Part shown: positions 48,914-58,337 of the stretch, in pieces
Position numbering within the stretch: the stretch's first letter is position 1
Layout of the letters: every line of letters begins with the position of its first letter
From: an uncultured Coriobacteriaceae bacterium
GTDB taxonomy: Bacteria; Actinomycetota; Coriobacteriia; Coriobacteriales; Atopobiaceae
Assembly: GCA_947426865.1 (NCBI GenBank)
Contig: CANEFS010000001.1
Location: forward strand, 1 to 64,000
Direction of reading: 5' to 3'
DNA: 64,000 nucleotides
The notes under the pieces: model-generated
What the model was told of the DNA's origin: nothing
Seen by the model: only the letters and a program-made list of their open reading frames with translations
The model's database searches: none
Program-made: the position numbers and the translations under genes

Positions 48914-50122
48914 ATGGCTCTTTTTCAAAAACTTCCCGAAAACTTCAACCCGCAAGACTACGACATGCTCGTGGTGGGCGCGGGCTATGCCGGAAGCGTC
49001 GTCGCGCGCCGCATGGCAGAGGAGGCCGGCTGGCGCGTCGCCATCTTCGAGTCGCGTCCCCATATCGCCGGCAACGCCTACGACGAAAAAGACGAGGCAG
49101 GCATTCTCGTCCACGTCTACGGCCCCCACATCTACCACACAACAAAAGCAAACGTGAACGATTTTCTCAGCCGTTTTACGGAATGGACGGACTACCAGCA
49201 TCGCGTGCTGGGCGAGGTCCACGGCACCCTCATGCCCGTCCCGTTCAATCACGCCTCGATGAAACTTGCCTTTGGCGACGAGCGCGGCGAGGCTCTCTAC
49301 CAAAAGCTTATCGAGCGCTTCGGCGAAAACGTGAAGGTGCCCTTAATGGATTTGTGCGCCACCGACGATGCGGACTTCGAGGAGATTGCCGACTACGTCT
49401 ACGAAAACATCTTCCTCTACTACACTCAGAAGCAGTGGGGCAAAACGCCCGACGAGATTGACCCCTCCATCACAGCCCGCGTTCCCGTTTTCATTGGCGA
49501 TGACGACCGCTATTTCCCGGGGGCGACCTTTCAGGGCATGCCCGCGCAAGGCTACACCAAACTTTTCGAGAAACTCTTAGATTATGAGCTCATCGACGTC
49601 TTCCTCAACACCGATGCGCGCAAAATTTTGCGCGTGGAGGGAGACCAAGTCATCGCGGACGGCAAGCCTTACGAGGGAACCGTCATCTACACCGGTCCTC
49701 TCGACGAGCTCTTTGGCTGCGACTTGGGCGAGCTTCCTTACCGCAGCTTAGACATGCAATTTGAGACGCTTCCTATGGAGCGCTTCCAGCCCGTGGGGAC
49801 GGTGAATTATCCCACGAGCGAGGACTTCACCCGCATCACCGAGTTCAAAAACATGACGGGGCAGGTCAAAGAGGGTGTCACCACCATCATGCGCGAGTAC
49901 CCCATGCCCTACGTCCGCGGGGAGGGGATGACGCCTTACTACGCCATCCTTGAGCCGGAAAATCAGGCTCTCTATCAGAAGTATGCTGAGCGCGTCGGCC
50001 AGGTGGCGAATTTTTATCCGTGTGGTAGACTGGCAGAATACCGCTACTACGATATGGATGCCGTCGTGGATTCGGCGTTACAACTCGCAGAAGAACTTCT
50101 CGAGAAAACCTCAGCCAAATAA
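48914..50122 (+). CDS. glf: UDP-galactopyranose mutase
   Basis: FAD enzyme that converts UDP-galactopyranose to UDP-galactofuranose, precursor of galactofuran surface polymers. 402 residues: FAD motif LVVGAGYAGSVVARR, ESRPHIAGNAYDE, YGPHIYHT, and YPMPYVRG. ATG 48914 follows GGGAGGAA (48903-48910); an upstream ATG (48878) coincides with the promoter -10 and is less likely. Followed by a family 2 glycosyltransferase. Confidence 0.95.
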   Translation: MALFQKLPENFNPQDYDMLVVGAGYAGSVVARRMAEEAGWRVAIFESRPHIAGNAYDEKDEAGILVHVYGPHIYHTTKANVNDFLSRFTEWTDYQHRVLGEVHGTLMPVPFNHASMKLAFGDERGEALYQKLIERFGENVKVPLMDLCATDDADFEEIADYVYENIFLYYTQKQWGKTPDEIDPSITARVPVFIGDDDRYFPGATFQGMPAQGYTKLFEKLLDYELIDVFLNTDARKILRVEGDQVIADGKPYEGTVIYTGPLDELFGCDLGELPYRSLDMQFETLPMERFQPVGTVNYPTSEDFTRITEFKNMTGQVKEGVTTIMREYPMPYVRGEGMTPYYAILEPENQALYQKYAERVGQVANFYPCGRLAEYRYYDMDAVVDSALQLAEELLEKTSAK

Positions 50123-50276
50123 CTCTTCTTGAAGGCAGCTCGGCTGGGTATAACGAAAAGCGGCTGGAAGCAAAGGCCCCGGCTCAAAACGCACTTGATA
50201 GCAGAAGGGCCGCGGGCATAAACAAGAAAAACAAAGAGCCTCAGAACTTAGCTCAGAGACACGGATAGGACAGAAA

Positions 50277-51533
50277 GTGGAGAAAAGCGCAGATAGCAAG
50301 CGCAAACGCGAAGAACGTCGTGCTAAAGCGATGGCAAAGGCAAACGGCCTCTCCCTTCGCGAGCAAGCCCAAAACAAACAAAACGCAACCGCTCACGGCG
50401 AAGAGATTCCCGCCAGCCAACGCGACAAAGCGAAGGGCGTGTTCGTATCAGCCAAGAAGAAGGCCGCAAAGGCTGCCCTTAAAGCCTCCAAGCCCTTAAC
50501 CGGCAAAACGCTTACTGTGGGCATTCCCTGCTACAACTCGGCCGAGTATATGGATCATGCCATCTCTTCGCTTCTGGAAGGCTCAAACTTTGCCGAGGAT
50601 CTTGAAATCATTATCGTCGATGACGGATCCACGAAAGACAATACCTGGGAAAAAGCGCAAGAGTGGCAAGAGCGCTATCCTCACATCGTCCGCGCCATCC
50701 ATCAGGAAAACGGCGGCCACGGCGTTGCAGTCAATACTGCGTTGGAAAATGCAAACGGTGTCTACCTCAAGATTTGCGATTCCGACGATTGGTACGATGG
50801 CCAGGCTCTCCTGGAGCTTCTCGGCACACTTCGTAATTTTTTAGAGTGCAACGTGCGCGTTGATCTCGTTGTCACCAACTATGTGTACGAGAACGAGACA
50901 TACGGCTCGCAAAAGGTGGTCGATTTCAACTTCGCCATCAAAAAGAACAAGATTATCGGTTGGGACCAGCTGGGCCATTTTGGCTACACGCAAAACCTGC
51001 TCATGCACTCGCTCTGCTACCGCGTCGACGTCCTCCGAGCAGACGGCGGCCTCCCGATGCCTCCCCACACCTTCTACGTTGACAACATCTACGCCTACGT
51101 TCCGCTGCCCCGCGTTAAAACGCTCTACTACCTCGACGTTGACCTCTATCGCTATTTCATTGGCCGAGAAGATCAGTCCGTGAACGAGTCCGTGATGATT
51201 TCTCGGCTGGACCAGCAGTTCCGCGTCACCGATATCATGATCAAGTCGCACCACCTCTACGACGTTGAGTCGAAGGAACTACGCGCTTACATGCTGGGTT
51301 ATATCACGCTCATGATGGCCATCTGTACCGTTTTCACGAAGCTTTCCGAGAAACCCGAAAACTACGTGAAGCTTAAGGAAACCTGGGCCGAGCTAAAAAG
51401 CTTCGACGCGAAGATGTACCATCATGCGCGTTGGTCGCTTCTGGGAATTCTTGGAAACATTCCGTCGAAGTTTGGCGATGTGTTGACGAGAAATATCTAC
51501 AAGGCCGTCTCGAAGGTCGTCAAGTTCAACTAA
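50277..51533 (+). CDS. Family 2 glycosyltransferase
   Basis: GT-A fold sugar transferase, 418 residues. A Lys/Ala-rich basic region of about 80 residues precedes the catalytic domain: TVGIPCYNSAEY, IIIVDDGSTKD, and metal-binding DSDDWYD. Its position next to glf suggests it adds galactofuranose or a linked sugar to a surface glycan, but the donor is not proven by sequence. The start is a GTG (50277) with only a weak ribosome site (AGGACAG). Ends at a bidirectional terminator. Confidence 0.88.
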   Translation: MEKSADSKRKREERRAKAMAKANGLSLREQAQNKQNATAHGEEIPASQRDKAKGVFVSAKKKAAKAALKASKPLTGKTLTVGIPCYNSAEYMDHAISSLLEGSNFAEDLEIIIVDDGSTKDNTWEKAQEWQERYPHIVRAIHQENGGHGVAVNTALENANGVYLKICDSDDWYDGQALLELLGTLRNFLECNVRVDLVVTNYVYENETYGSQKVVDFNFAIKKNKIIGWDQLGHFGYTQNLLMHSLCYRVDVLRADGGLPMPPHTFYVDNIYAYVPLPRVKTLYYLDVDLYRYFIGREDQSVNESVMISRLDQQFRVTDIMIKSHHLYDVESKELRAYMLGYITLMMAICTVFTKLSEKPENYVKLKETWAELKSFDAKMYHHARWSLLGILGNIPSKFGDVLTRNIYKAVSKVVKFN

Positions 51534-51562
51534 AAAGGCGCCCTCAAAAGAGCGCCTTTTCA
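51533..51562. terminator. Bidirectional terminator
   Basis: AAAAGGCGC (51533-51541) pairs with GCGCCTTTT (51552-51560). The flanking A-run and T-run allow it to serve both the glycosyltransferase (plus) and the DJ-1 gene (minus). Confidence 0.8.
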
Positions 51563-51645
51563 ATAAGTTCTAGGTGGCTTAGCCCGAGCTTATAAGAAAA
51601 GCATCGCTTCCGCTATTTTTTGCGGATTCCTTTTTTAATCGATGC

Positions 51646-52197
51646 CTATGCCAGCATCCCTTCTGCTAATGATTTTGCTGTTTCTTCTCCGAGGACCGCT
51701 TTGGCAATCTCGAATCCAAAGGGGAGAGCGAAGGCAGGGCCAGAGGCGGTAATTAAATTTCCATCCGTGTAGACACCGTTTTCTTTGGGACGCACGCCGT
51801 CAGGGAAATCTGTGTCGCAGCCGGGATAGACCGTGGCCTTGCGATTTTCCAAAAGGTCGAGTTCTGCGAGAAGCATAGGGCCTGCGCAGATGGCACAGGT
51901 GAGCTCATCATTTTCCATGCGGCGCTCTAATTCTTCTTTGACGCCTGCTGTTTTCCTGAGATTGTTCACACCTTCCATTCCTCCAGGGATAATGAGGCAG
52001 TCCACGTCTTCCAAGTTGATATCGCTCAGTTGGGTGTCGCAAACGACAGGGATTCCTTGCGCTGAAAGGACCGTTTTGTCCTCCATGCAAGAAACACGGA
52101 CAACGTCTGCTTCTCCTCGCGTTAAAACATCTATGGGCGCTAAGGCCTCAATCGTTTCAAATCCATCTGCTAAAAGAATTGCTACTGTTGTTGCCAT
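51646..52197 (-). CDS. DJ-1/PfpI family protein
   Basis: 183-residue member of the DJ-1/ThiJ/YajL group, with ADGFETIEALAPIDVLTRG at the N-terminus and the nucleophile elbow CAICAGPMLLAE. Family members act as stress-protective chaperones, glyoxalases or deglycases; which applies here is unknown. ATG at 52197 chosen because it matches the family start; an in-frame start upstream (52248) would add a Lys/Arg-rich stretch. Confidence 0.86.
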   Translation of the reverse strand: MATTVAILLADGFETIEALAPIDVLTRGEADVVRVSCMEDKTVLSAQGIPVVCDTQLSDINLEDVDCLIIPGGMEGVNNLRKTAGVKEELERRMENDELTCAICAGPMLLAELDLLENRKATVYPGCDTDFPDGVRPKENGVYTDGNLITASGPAFALPFGFEIAKAVLGEETAKSLAEGMLA

Positions 52198-52399
52198 TTT
52201 CTTCGCCGTTCCTTTCTTTCTTCTTTTTCTTTCCCTTTTTCTTCTCATTGATTTTTCCTGTTTTTATAAGTACCCTTCTTGCGTGCGTTTTCAACATCCT
52301 CATTTCCGGTCATGCACACCCGCCGCTTCAGCCCCTTCTCTATTTAAGAAAAAAGGTTTCCAGGGTTGAGAGAGTGAGTGAGAGAGGGGGGGTCAGATC

Positions 52400-53740
52400 T
52401 TAAGAATTTCTCGAAAAGAAAGCGATTGTTTCTGCGTGGTAAGTCTGTGCAAACATCTCAAAGGGGTGGACAGAAGTCGGTCGATACGCGTTAATTTCTG
52501 CAAGACGCGCCATGTCGCGCGCAAGGGTTTGGGGATTGCAGCTAATATAGGTAAAGGTAGAGGCTCCAGAATCAGAAATTTTTTCGATGAGGTTTTGCGT
52601 GAGCCCCGAGCGAGGAGGGTCGACGAGGATGCAGTCGGGTGCGGCGAGATCGGGAAATTCTTTCGTCGCGTCGCCTCCGGTGATGAAGACGTTTTCTACC
52701 CCGTTTATCTTGGTGTTTCGCCTAAGATCGCGCACGGCATAGCTGGATGACTCGACGGCTTCGACTTCTTCGAAGGTTGCCGCCAGGGGAAAGGAAAACG
52801 TCCCGGCCCCTGCGTAGAGGTCGAAGGCGGTGCCGTTTGGGGGGACTTCTTCGCTTGAAGGTGCGCCGGCGAGCGTGTGGGTGAGCGTCTGGATGAGTTT
52901 CTCGGCGCCCTCGGTGTTGGCTTGGGCAAAAGAAGGTGCCGAGAAGCGCATACGATACGGACCAAAAGCCTCTTCCCAAAAGCCTTTGCCTGCCAAGACT
53001 TCGAGCTTGGAAACGAGGCGCTTTTTGTCGGTGCCTTTGGTGAGGCAACGGACGATGGAGGTGGCAGAAGTTGCGTCGGCTAGAGTCTGGGCGACGCGGT
53101 TTCGGTTGAGGGGGGAGGGCGGGCCCCAAAGAGAGATCTCAACGTTGTTCGTGCGGGCAGAAGCTCTGATACCTATGCGGTGGAAGGGGCGCTCTTCTGC
53201 TCCTAAGGCGTAAGCGAGAGCGCCTCTGATTTTGTGTGGCAGGTCTTGATAGGGCTTGGGGAGAAGAGGGCACTGGGGAACCTCGACAAAGTTTTGAGGC
53301 GGGAGGGTATGCATGCCAAGCTGGAGTTTTTTCGCTCCGCGGTTGAAAGTAAGCTCAATCTTGTTGCGGTAGCCCCAAGGGTCTTTGCTTGCTGTGATGG
53401 GGGCGACGAGCTCATCTACCACAGCAGGATCAAGGTGCGCGTTTTTAATGAGAGCATCTTTTACGTTTTGCTCTTTTGTTTGGAGCTGCATCTCGTGCAC
53501 GACGTTTCCCCAGGGGCAACCTCCGCAGATGTCCACAAGGGGGCAAGGGGCTGAAACGTGATGGGGACCCTTTTCGAGAATCTCTTTGACAGAGGCAAAA
53601 GCGCAGCGCTTTTCCTCTTTGTAGATTTCTGCTTCAACCGTGTCATCCGGGACAGCTCCGTCAACGAAGATAACGCGCCCACTTTCGTCATGCGCGATGG
53701 CAGCGGGACCAAAAGAGAGTTTTTCGATGGTGAGTTTCAT
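52400..53740 (-). CDS. rlmD: 23S rRNA (uracil-5-)-methyltransferase, RumA/RlmD family
   Basis: SAM-dependent enzyme that methylates uridine in 23S rRNA (or tRNA in some members). N-terminal TRAM domain (MKLTIEKLSFGPAAIAHDES), an iron-sulphur cysteine cluster CPLVDICGGCPWG, SAM motif FDLYAGAGTFSFPLA, DPPRSGLTQN and the catalytic Cys in SCNPQTLARD. The ATG at 53740 begins at the family start; an upstream TTG (53803) would add 21 residues and has no ribosome site. 446 residues from the ATG. Lies 3' of ppk1 on the same strand. Confidence 0.92.
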   Translation of the reverse strand: MKLTIEKLSFGPAAIAHDESGRVIFVDGAVPDDTVEAEIYKEEKRCAFASVKEILEKGPHHVSAPCPLVDICGGCPWGNVVHEMQLQTKEQNVKDALIKNAHLDPAVVDELVAPITASKDPWGYRNKIELTFNRGAKKLQLGMHTLPPQNFVEVPQCPLLPKPYQDLPHKIRGALAYALGAEERPFHRIGIRASARTNNVEISLWGPPSPLNRNRVAQTLADATSATSIVRCLTKGTDKKRLVSKLEVLAGKGFWEEAFGPYRMRFSAPSFAQANTEGAEKLIQTLTHTLAGAPSSEEVPPNGTAFDLYAGAGTFSFPLAATFEEVEAVESSSYAVRDLRRNTKINGVENVFITGGDATKEFPDLAAPDCILVDPPRSGLTQNLIEKISDSGASTFTYISCNPQTLARDMARLAEINAYRPTSVHPFEMFAQTYHAETIAFFSRNS

Positions 53741-53868
53741 GGGCGGTTTTATTTCAGAGGGGGCATCGTTGTTTGTCGCTTTGATTGCTTTTGTTGAGGT
53801 CAACGGGCTTTATTTGGGTGAGCGGGACTTTCGTGAGCTTAAAGGTCTTTCTTAAAAAATATCTGGGT

Positions 53869-56577
53869 TTAGCGAAAAAGGGTTTTGAAGGCTTCCTTGA
53901 AAAGCGAGAAGGCCTCAGATACCTTTCCTTTATCGGCCGGCTTATAATTCGCTTCGATGCGCTTCTTTGAGGAGGCATTTTCAAGGGAGCCTTTCTTATC
54001 CTTTTCCTGTTCTTTACCGGTCTGCTTGCTTTTGCTTTTAAGGGCTGTGTCAATGTCGGTGACAGACCAGAGGCGCCCGGTTGTCTCGGAGTTGGCGATG
54101 ACGGGTTTCTCGGCATTTTCAAGAGGCACTTCGCCTTCAACCGTATCTTCTGCAATTTGGACATCTTTGGGGATGAAGGGGAGAGGCTCGTCAATTTCGT
54201 CCTCATGAGACTTCCTTGTTTTTGCCCTATCCGCTTTCGTTTTGTGTTTGGGATAGGCGTCGGTTGAAAGAGGAGGATTGGCAGCGTCTGAAAGCGCTGT
54301 CACCTCATCGATTTGAAGCTGCGAGCCGCTCGTCTTCCCTTTGTATTTCGTGTTCAGTTTTATAAGGCGCTTCAAAACGGCCTCGGGCAAATCTTCCAGA
54401 TAGGGAGCCTTGCGCAGCTTGGATTTCTCGGGATGGGGCTGGACGGAAAGGTAGGCAATCGCAAGCATGATTTCTTGCGAGTTAATGAGGGACTTATCGG
54501 GCTTAACGCGAATCTTTTCCCAGGTACCAACGCTGGTGAGCTCGCGGCCTTTGACGTTATCTTTTTTCTGAAGGCGGATGTATTCCACCACGATTTTCTT
54601 GCACGTCTCGTCGAGGATGGGGTAGGCAATCTCCACGCGACGCTCGGTGTTTCTCGTCATCATGTCGGCGCTTGATAGGTAGATGATGTCGTATTTGGTG
54701 CCAAACGCATAGATGCGCGAATGCTCCAGGAAGCGGCCAACGATTTGGTGTACCTCAATGTTTTTCGTTTTGCCCTTGACGCCGGGCAGGATGCAGCAGA
54801 TGCCGCGCACGACCATGATGACTTCCACGCCTGCCTCGGAGGCTTCGCGCAGTTTGTCGATAACGTCGCGGTCGGTGAGCGAGTTCATCTTGAGAAAGAC
54901 GCGGGCGCCCTTTCCTTTGTTGGCGCGTGCTATCTCTCTGTCGATGCCCTCCATCACGAGTGGTTTCAGACCCACAGGCGCCACGCCAAGGTAGTCGTAG
55001 TGGCCGGTGAGTTTTCCGGTCATGAGATTTTTGAAGAAACGCACACCGTCTTTGCCAATGCCTTTGTGAGCGGTAAGAAGCATAAAGTCGGAGTAGAGGC
55101 GGGCGGTTTTCTCGTTAAAGTTTCCCGTCCCAAGGCAGGTAATGTATTCAAGTTTTCCCTGGTCATGATAGGTAATCTGACAAATCTTCGAGTGACACTT
55201 GAATCCTTCAAAGCCATAAATCACAGTGCACCCCGCCTCTTCCAGGCGCTCTGCCCACTCAATGTTGTTCTCTTCATCGAAGCGCGCGCGAAGTTCCATC
55301 AAGACAGTCACATCTTTGCCCGCCTCAGCAGCGGCGATAAGGCTCTCGCAGAGGCGCGATTCTTTCGCCACGCGATAGAGCGTAATGCGAATGGAGATGC
55401 AATTTTTGTCGTGGACGGCGTCTCTTAAGAGATTGAGAAGAGGGCGCATCGATTCGTAGGGGTAGCTGAGTAGAACATCGTGGTCGAGAACCTGCTCTTT
55501 AACGGGCAAGGAGGGGTCAATCATGGGTGTTTCTTGTGGCTGAAAGGGCTTGAAGAGCATTTTTGCCTTTTGCGCCGCGCTCATGTGGCGCTCCAGACCG
55601 TAAACGTAGGAAAGTTCTAAGGGCATCTCGATATGTTGGATGCGCTCAGGGGTGAGGCGCAGTTCTTCTGCAATCATTTCCTCGAAGCGCTTGCCCAAAA
55701 AGCCCTGGAAGACAGCGCGCACCGGCTCAAGACGCATGCGTTTTTTGAGCACTTTAATCATGTGGAGGCGATAGTCCTCTTCCTCTGCCACGCCCTCGCC
55801 GTCAGGATCAAGATCGGCGTTTCTCGTGACACGCACGATGCTCGTGGCAAGGGGGGTGTAGTTGCCAAACGAGGCGTCGATGTTTTGCGCGATGACATCT
55901 TCGACGAGCGCAAAACGGAAGTTTTCGTTGGTAAGCTCGGTGCTCTTTTTCTTTTTCGATTCAGCAGAAGAGCTTTTATGTGAAGGGAGCGCCACCACGC
56001 GCTCTAAAATGCGAGGAATTTCCACGATTCCCAAGACGTGCTCACCCTCCTTTGAGCGCAACTCACAAGCAACGTAGAGAAGGCCATTGCGCAAGTTAGG
56101 GAAGGGATGGCGCGGGTCTATTACGAGGGGAGAGAGGATAGGCGCCAATTGTTTCTCGAAATAATCTTTGGCAGCTTGGGTGTCGGAGGTGTCGAAATCC
56201 TCAGGTGAGACGCGGATGAGGCCCTCTTTCTTTAGCGCCTTTTCCGTCTTGAAAAACGCATCTTCGTGCATCGCGAGAAGGTCGGGCACGGTGTTGAAAA
56301 TCGTCTCGAGCTGTTGGCTGGGTGTCATGCCGGACTTGTTGTCGGTCGGTTCCTTTTTGAGAGAGGCAAGCGAGGAGAGGCCACCCACGCGAATCATGAA
56401 CCACTCGTCCAAGTTCGACTGGAAGATGGCGCAAAACTTCATGCGTTCAAAGAGAGGGACAGTTGGATCGAATGCCTCCTCCAAAACGCGCTTATTAAAG
56501 CGTAGCCAGCTGACCTCGCGGTTTTGCGTGTAGGAGTAGTCGCGCTTCTTCTCTTTTTCTTTTGTTTCCCTGGGCAT
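53869..56577 (-). CDS. ppk1: Polyphosphate kinase 1 with C-terminal extension
   Basis: Makes inorganic polyphosphate from ATP. The PPK1 core covers about residues 15-710: REVSWLRFNKRVLEEA, LYRVAKESRL, phosphohistidine His462 in FKCHSKI, second His619 in FLEHSRIYAF, and NLMTGKLTGHY. About 190 residues follow that are not part of the usual enzyme, rich in Lys, Glu, Ser and Asp and probably disordered. Total 902 residues against about 690-730 for typical forms. ATG at 56577. With the pst operon upstream in the window it completes a phosphate import-and-storage set. Confidence 0.95.
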   Translation of the reverse strand: MPRETKEKEKKRDYSYTQNREVSWLRFNKRVLEEAFDPTVPLFERMKFCAIFQSNLDEWFMIRVGGLSSLASLKKEPTDNKSGMTPSQQLETIFNTVPDLLAMHEDAFFKTEKALKKEGLIRVSPEDFDTSDTQAAKDYFEKQLAPILSPLVIDPRHPFPNLRNGLLYVACELRSKEGEHVLGIVEIPRILERVVALPSHKSSSAESKKKKSTELTNENFRFALVEDVIAQNIDASFGNYTPLATSIVRVTRNADLDPDGEGVAEEEDYRLHMIKVLKKRMRLEPVRAVFQGFLGKRFEEMIAEELRLTPERIQHIEMPLELSYVYGLERHMSAAQKAKMLFKPFQPQETPMIDPSLPVKEQVLDHDVLLSYPYESMRPLLNLLRDAVHDKNCISIRITLYRVAKESRLCESLIAAAEAGKDVTVLMELRARFDEENNIEWAERLEEAGCTVIYGFEGFKCHSKICQITYHDQGKLEYITCLGTGNFNEKTARLYSDFMLLTAHKGIGKDGVRFFKNLMTGKLTGHYDYLGVAPVGLKPLVMEGIDREIARANKGKGARVFLKMNSLTDRDVIDKLREASEAGVEVIMVVRGICCILPGVKGKTKNIEVHQIVGRFLEHSRIYAFGTKYDIIYLSSADMMTRNTERRVEIAYPILDETCKKIVVEYIRLQKKDNVKGRELTSVGTWEKIRVKPDKSLINSQEIMLAIAYLSVQPHPEKSKLRKAPYLEDLPEAVLKRLIKLNTKYKGKTSGSQLQIDEVTALSDAANPPLSTDAYPKHKTKADRAKTRKSHEDEIDEPLPFIPKDVQIAEDTVEGEVPLENAEKPVIANSETTGRLWSVTDIDTALKSKSKQTGKEQEKDKKGSLENASSKKRIEANYKPADKGKVSEAFSLFKEAFKTLFR

Positions 56578-56850
56578 GGACGCCTCTTTCTTTCTAAAAA
56601 CTCCAGCGAAGCGTTTCTTTCGTTTCTTCTTTTTTTTCTGAAGCTTGTGTGAAACTTCCCGCGCCTTTTAGCTTACTCCATTTAGGGGCGCACGGGCGCT
56701 TTTAATTGTTTACCCCCTGCTGTTCGAAAAAGCCTTCCTCGGCTGGAGAAAACCGCTTCTGCACCCTGGCTGGCGGGAGCGTATCAAGCGTGGAGCGCGC
56801 ACCAAAAGCGAAAAACTCACAATTCTCGAGGCTAAAAGAAACCCCTTCGC
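56578..56850. other. Divergent intergenic region between ppk1 and arcA
   Basis: No gene is supported here. The left part is pyrimidine-rich on the plus strand (purine-rich toward ppk1) and probably holds the ppk1 promoter, which cannot be pinned down. No match to an arginine-repressor box was recognised. Confidence 0.35.
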
Positions 56851-56856
56851 TATAAT
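56851..56856 (+). promoter_or_regulatory. arcA promoter -10
   Basis: Perfect TATAAT at 56851-56856, 79 bp before the arcA ATG, without a clear -35 at normal spacing. Confidence 0.45.
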
Positions 56857-56934
56857 GAAGCGGAGCTGCTTGCCGAACCTCAATCGCATCATCGTGCACT
56901 CAATTCCATTCGCCCCTACAGAAAGTGGCTTTTC

Positions 56935-58215
56935 ATGGATGATGATAAAATTTTGTCCAACGAAACCTCCCCCCTCCACGTCACCTCCGAGATTGGCAAT
57001 CTTAAAAGCGTGCTGCTTCACCGCCCCGGAGATGAGCTTTTGAATCTGCCTCCCAACGATTTGGAGCGCCTCCTTTTCGATGACGTTCCCTTCCTTGACG
57101 TCGCCCAACAAGAGCACGATACCTTTGCAGAAATTCTTCGTGAACAGGGCGTCGAAGTTCTCTATGTCGAGAAACTCATGGCTGAAGCGCTGGATACCTC
57201 TGACGAGGTGCGCGAGAAGTTCGTCGAACAATGGCTGAATGAGTCGGGGCTTCTCGGTGATTTTGCGAGAAGATACGTGCACGAGTACTTGGAATCGATT
57301 ACCGACAACCTTGAGCTCGTCAAAAAAACAATGGCGGGCATCACGCGAAACGATTGCCAAATTCCGGTTACGGCGTCCCATACGCTGCAAGGCATCGTGA
57401 GTGCCAATCAAGACAGTGAGTCCGAGCTCGTCATTGACCCCATGCCCAACCTTTACTTTACGCGTGATCCGTTTGCGGTCGTGGGTGGCGGCGTCAACAT
57501 CAACCGCATGTTGACCGAGACGCGAAACCGCGAGACGATTTACGGGCAATTCATCTTCAATCACCATCCAAAATTTGCGGGCACGCCTTTTTGGTACAAG
57601 AGGAAGTCGGCTTTTCACACGGAGGGCGGTGACGTCTTGAATTTGAATAGCCACGCCTTGGCCGTGGGAATCTCGCAGCGCACCGAAGCTGCTGCTATCG
57701 ACCTTATGGCCCACCACATGTTCTGGGGCGAGAAGGGTTGCAGGATTAAAGAAATCTATGCCTTTAACATTCCGGTCTCCCGGGCCTTTATGCACCTTGA
57801 TACGGTCTTCACCCAAATCGACGTAGACAAATTCACAGTCCATCCCGGCATTCTCTCCTCGCTGCAGGTGTTCAAGTTGACGCCGGGAACGAAAAAGAAC
57901 GAAGTCAACATCACCGAGATGTACGGCAAGCTCGAAGAGATTCTCGCCAATATTTTGGACCTTGACCAGATTACCCTTATCCCTTGTGGGGCAGGAGACC
58001 CAATCGCCGCTGCACGCGAGCAGTGGAACGATGGATCGAACACGCTTTGCGTGCGCCCCGGCACCGTCTGCGTCTACCAGCGCAATAATGTCACGAACGC
58101 AGCTCTTGAAAAGGCTGGGCTTAACTTGTTGGTTGTCCCATCCGCCGAGCTCTCTCGTGGCCGCGGGGGTCCCCGCTGCATGAGCATGCCCTTCGTCCGT
58201 GAAGACGTGGATTAA
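56935..58215 (+). CDS. arcA: Arginine deiminase
   Basis: Hydrolyses arginine to citrulline and ammonia, the first step of the ATP-yielding arginine deiminase pathway. 426 residues, usual length: SEIGNLKSVLLHRPGDEL, FTRDPFAVVGGG, FHTEGGDVLNL, and C-terminal GGPRCMSMP with nucleophile Cys415. ATG 56935; the ribosome site is weak. First gene of arcA-arcB-arcD. Confidence 0.96.
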   Translation: MDDDKILSNETSPLHVTSEIGNLKSVLLHRPGDELLNLPPNDLERLLFDDVPFLDVAQQEHDTFAEILREQGVEVLYVEKLMAEALDTSDEVREKFVEQWLNESGLLGDFARRYVHEYLESITDNLELVKKTMAGITRNDCQIPVTASHTLQGIVSANQDSESELVIDPMPNLYFTRDPFAVVGGGVNINRMLTETRNRETIYGQFIFNHHPKFAGTPFWYKRKSAFHTEGGDVLNLNSHALAVGISQRTEAAAIDLMAHHMFWGEKGCRIKEIYAFNIPVSRAFMHLDTVFTQIDVDKFTVHPGILSSLQVFKLTPGTKKNEVNITEMYGKLEEILANILDLDQITLIPCGAGDPIAAAREQWNDGSNTLCVRPGTVCVYQRNNVTNAALEKAGLNLLVVPSAELSRGRGGPRCMSMPFVREDVD

Positions 58216-58239
58216 AAGTCCAGATAAGAAAGGACTTTT
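58214..58239 (+). promoter_or_regulatory. Intercistronic hairpin between arcA and arcB
   Basis: AAAAGTCC (58214-58221) pairs with GGACTTTT (58232-58239) immediately after the arcA stop. With only a short T-run it is more likely a partial terminator or an mRNA-stabilising stem than a full stop, allowing read-through to arcB. Confidence 0.55.
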
Positions 58240-58337
58240 CCAAACAGGTAGCGAACGCTATCTCAAGGGAAGAAAGTAACCCAAAACAGAAAGAAACAGA
58301 CCCAAACAGAGTAAATATCCTGATAGGAAGGAAAAAA

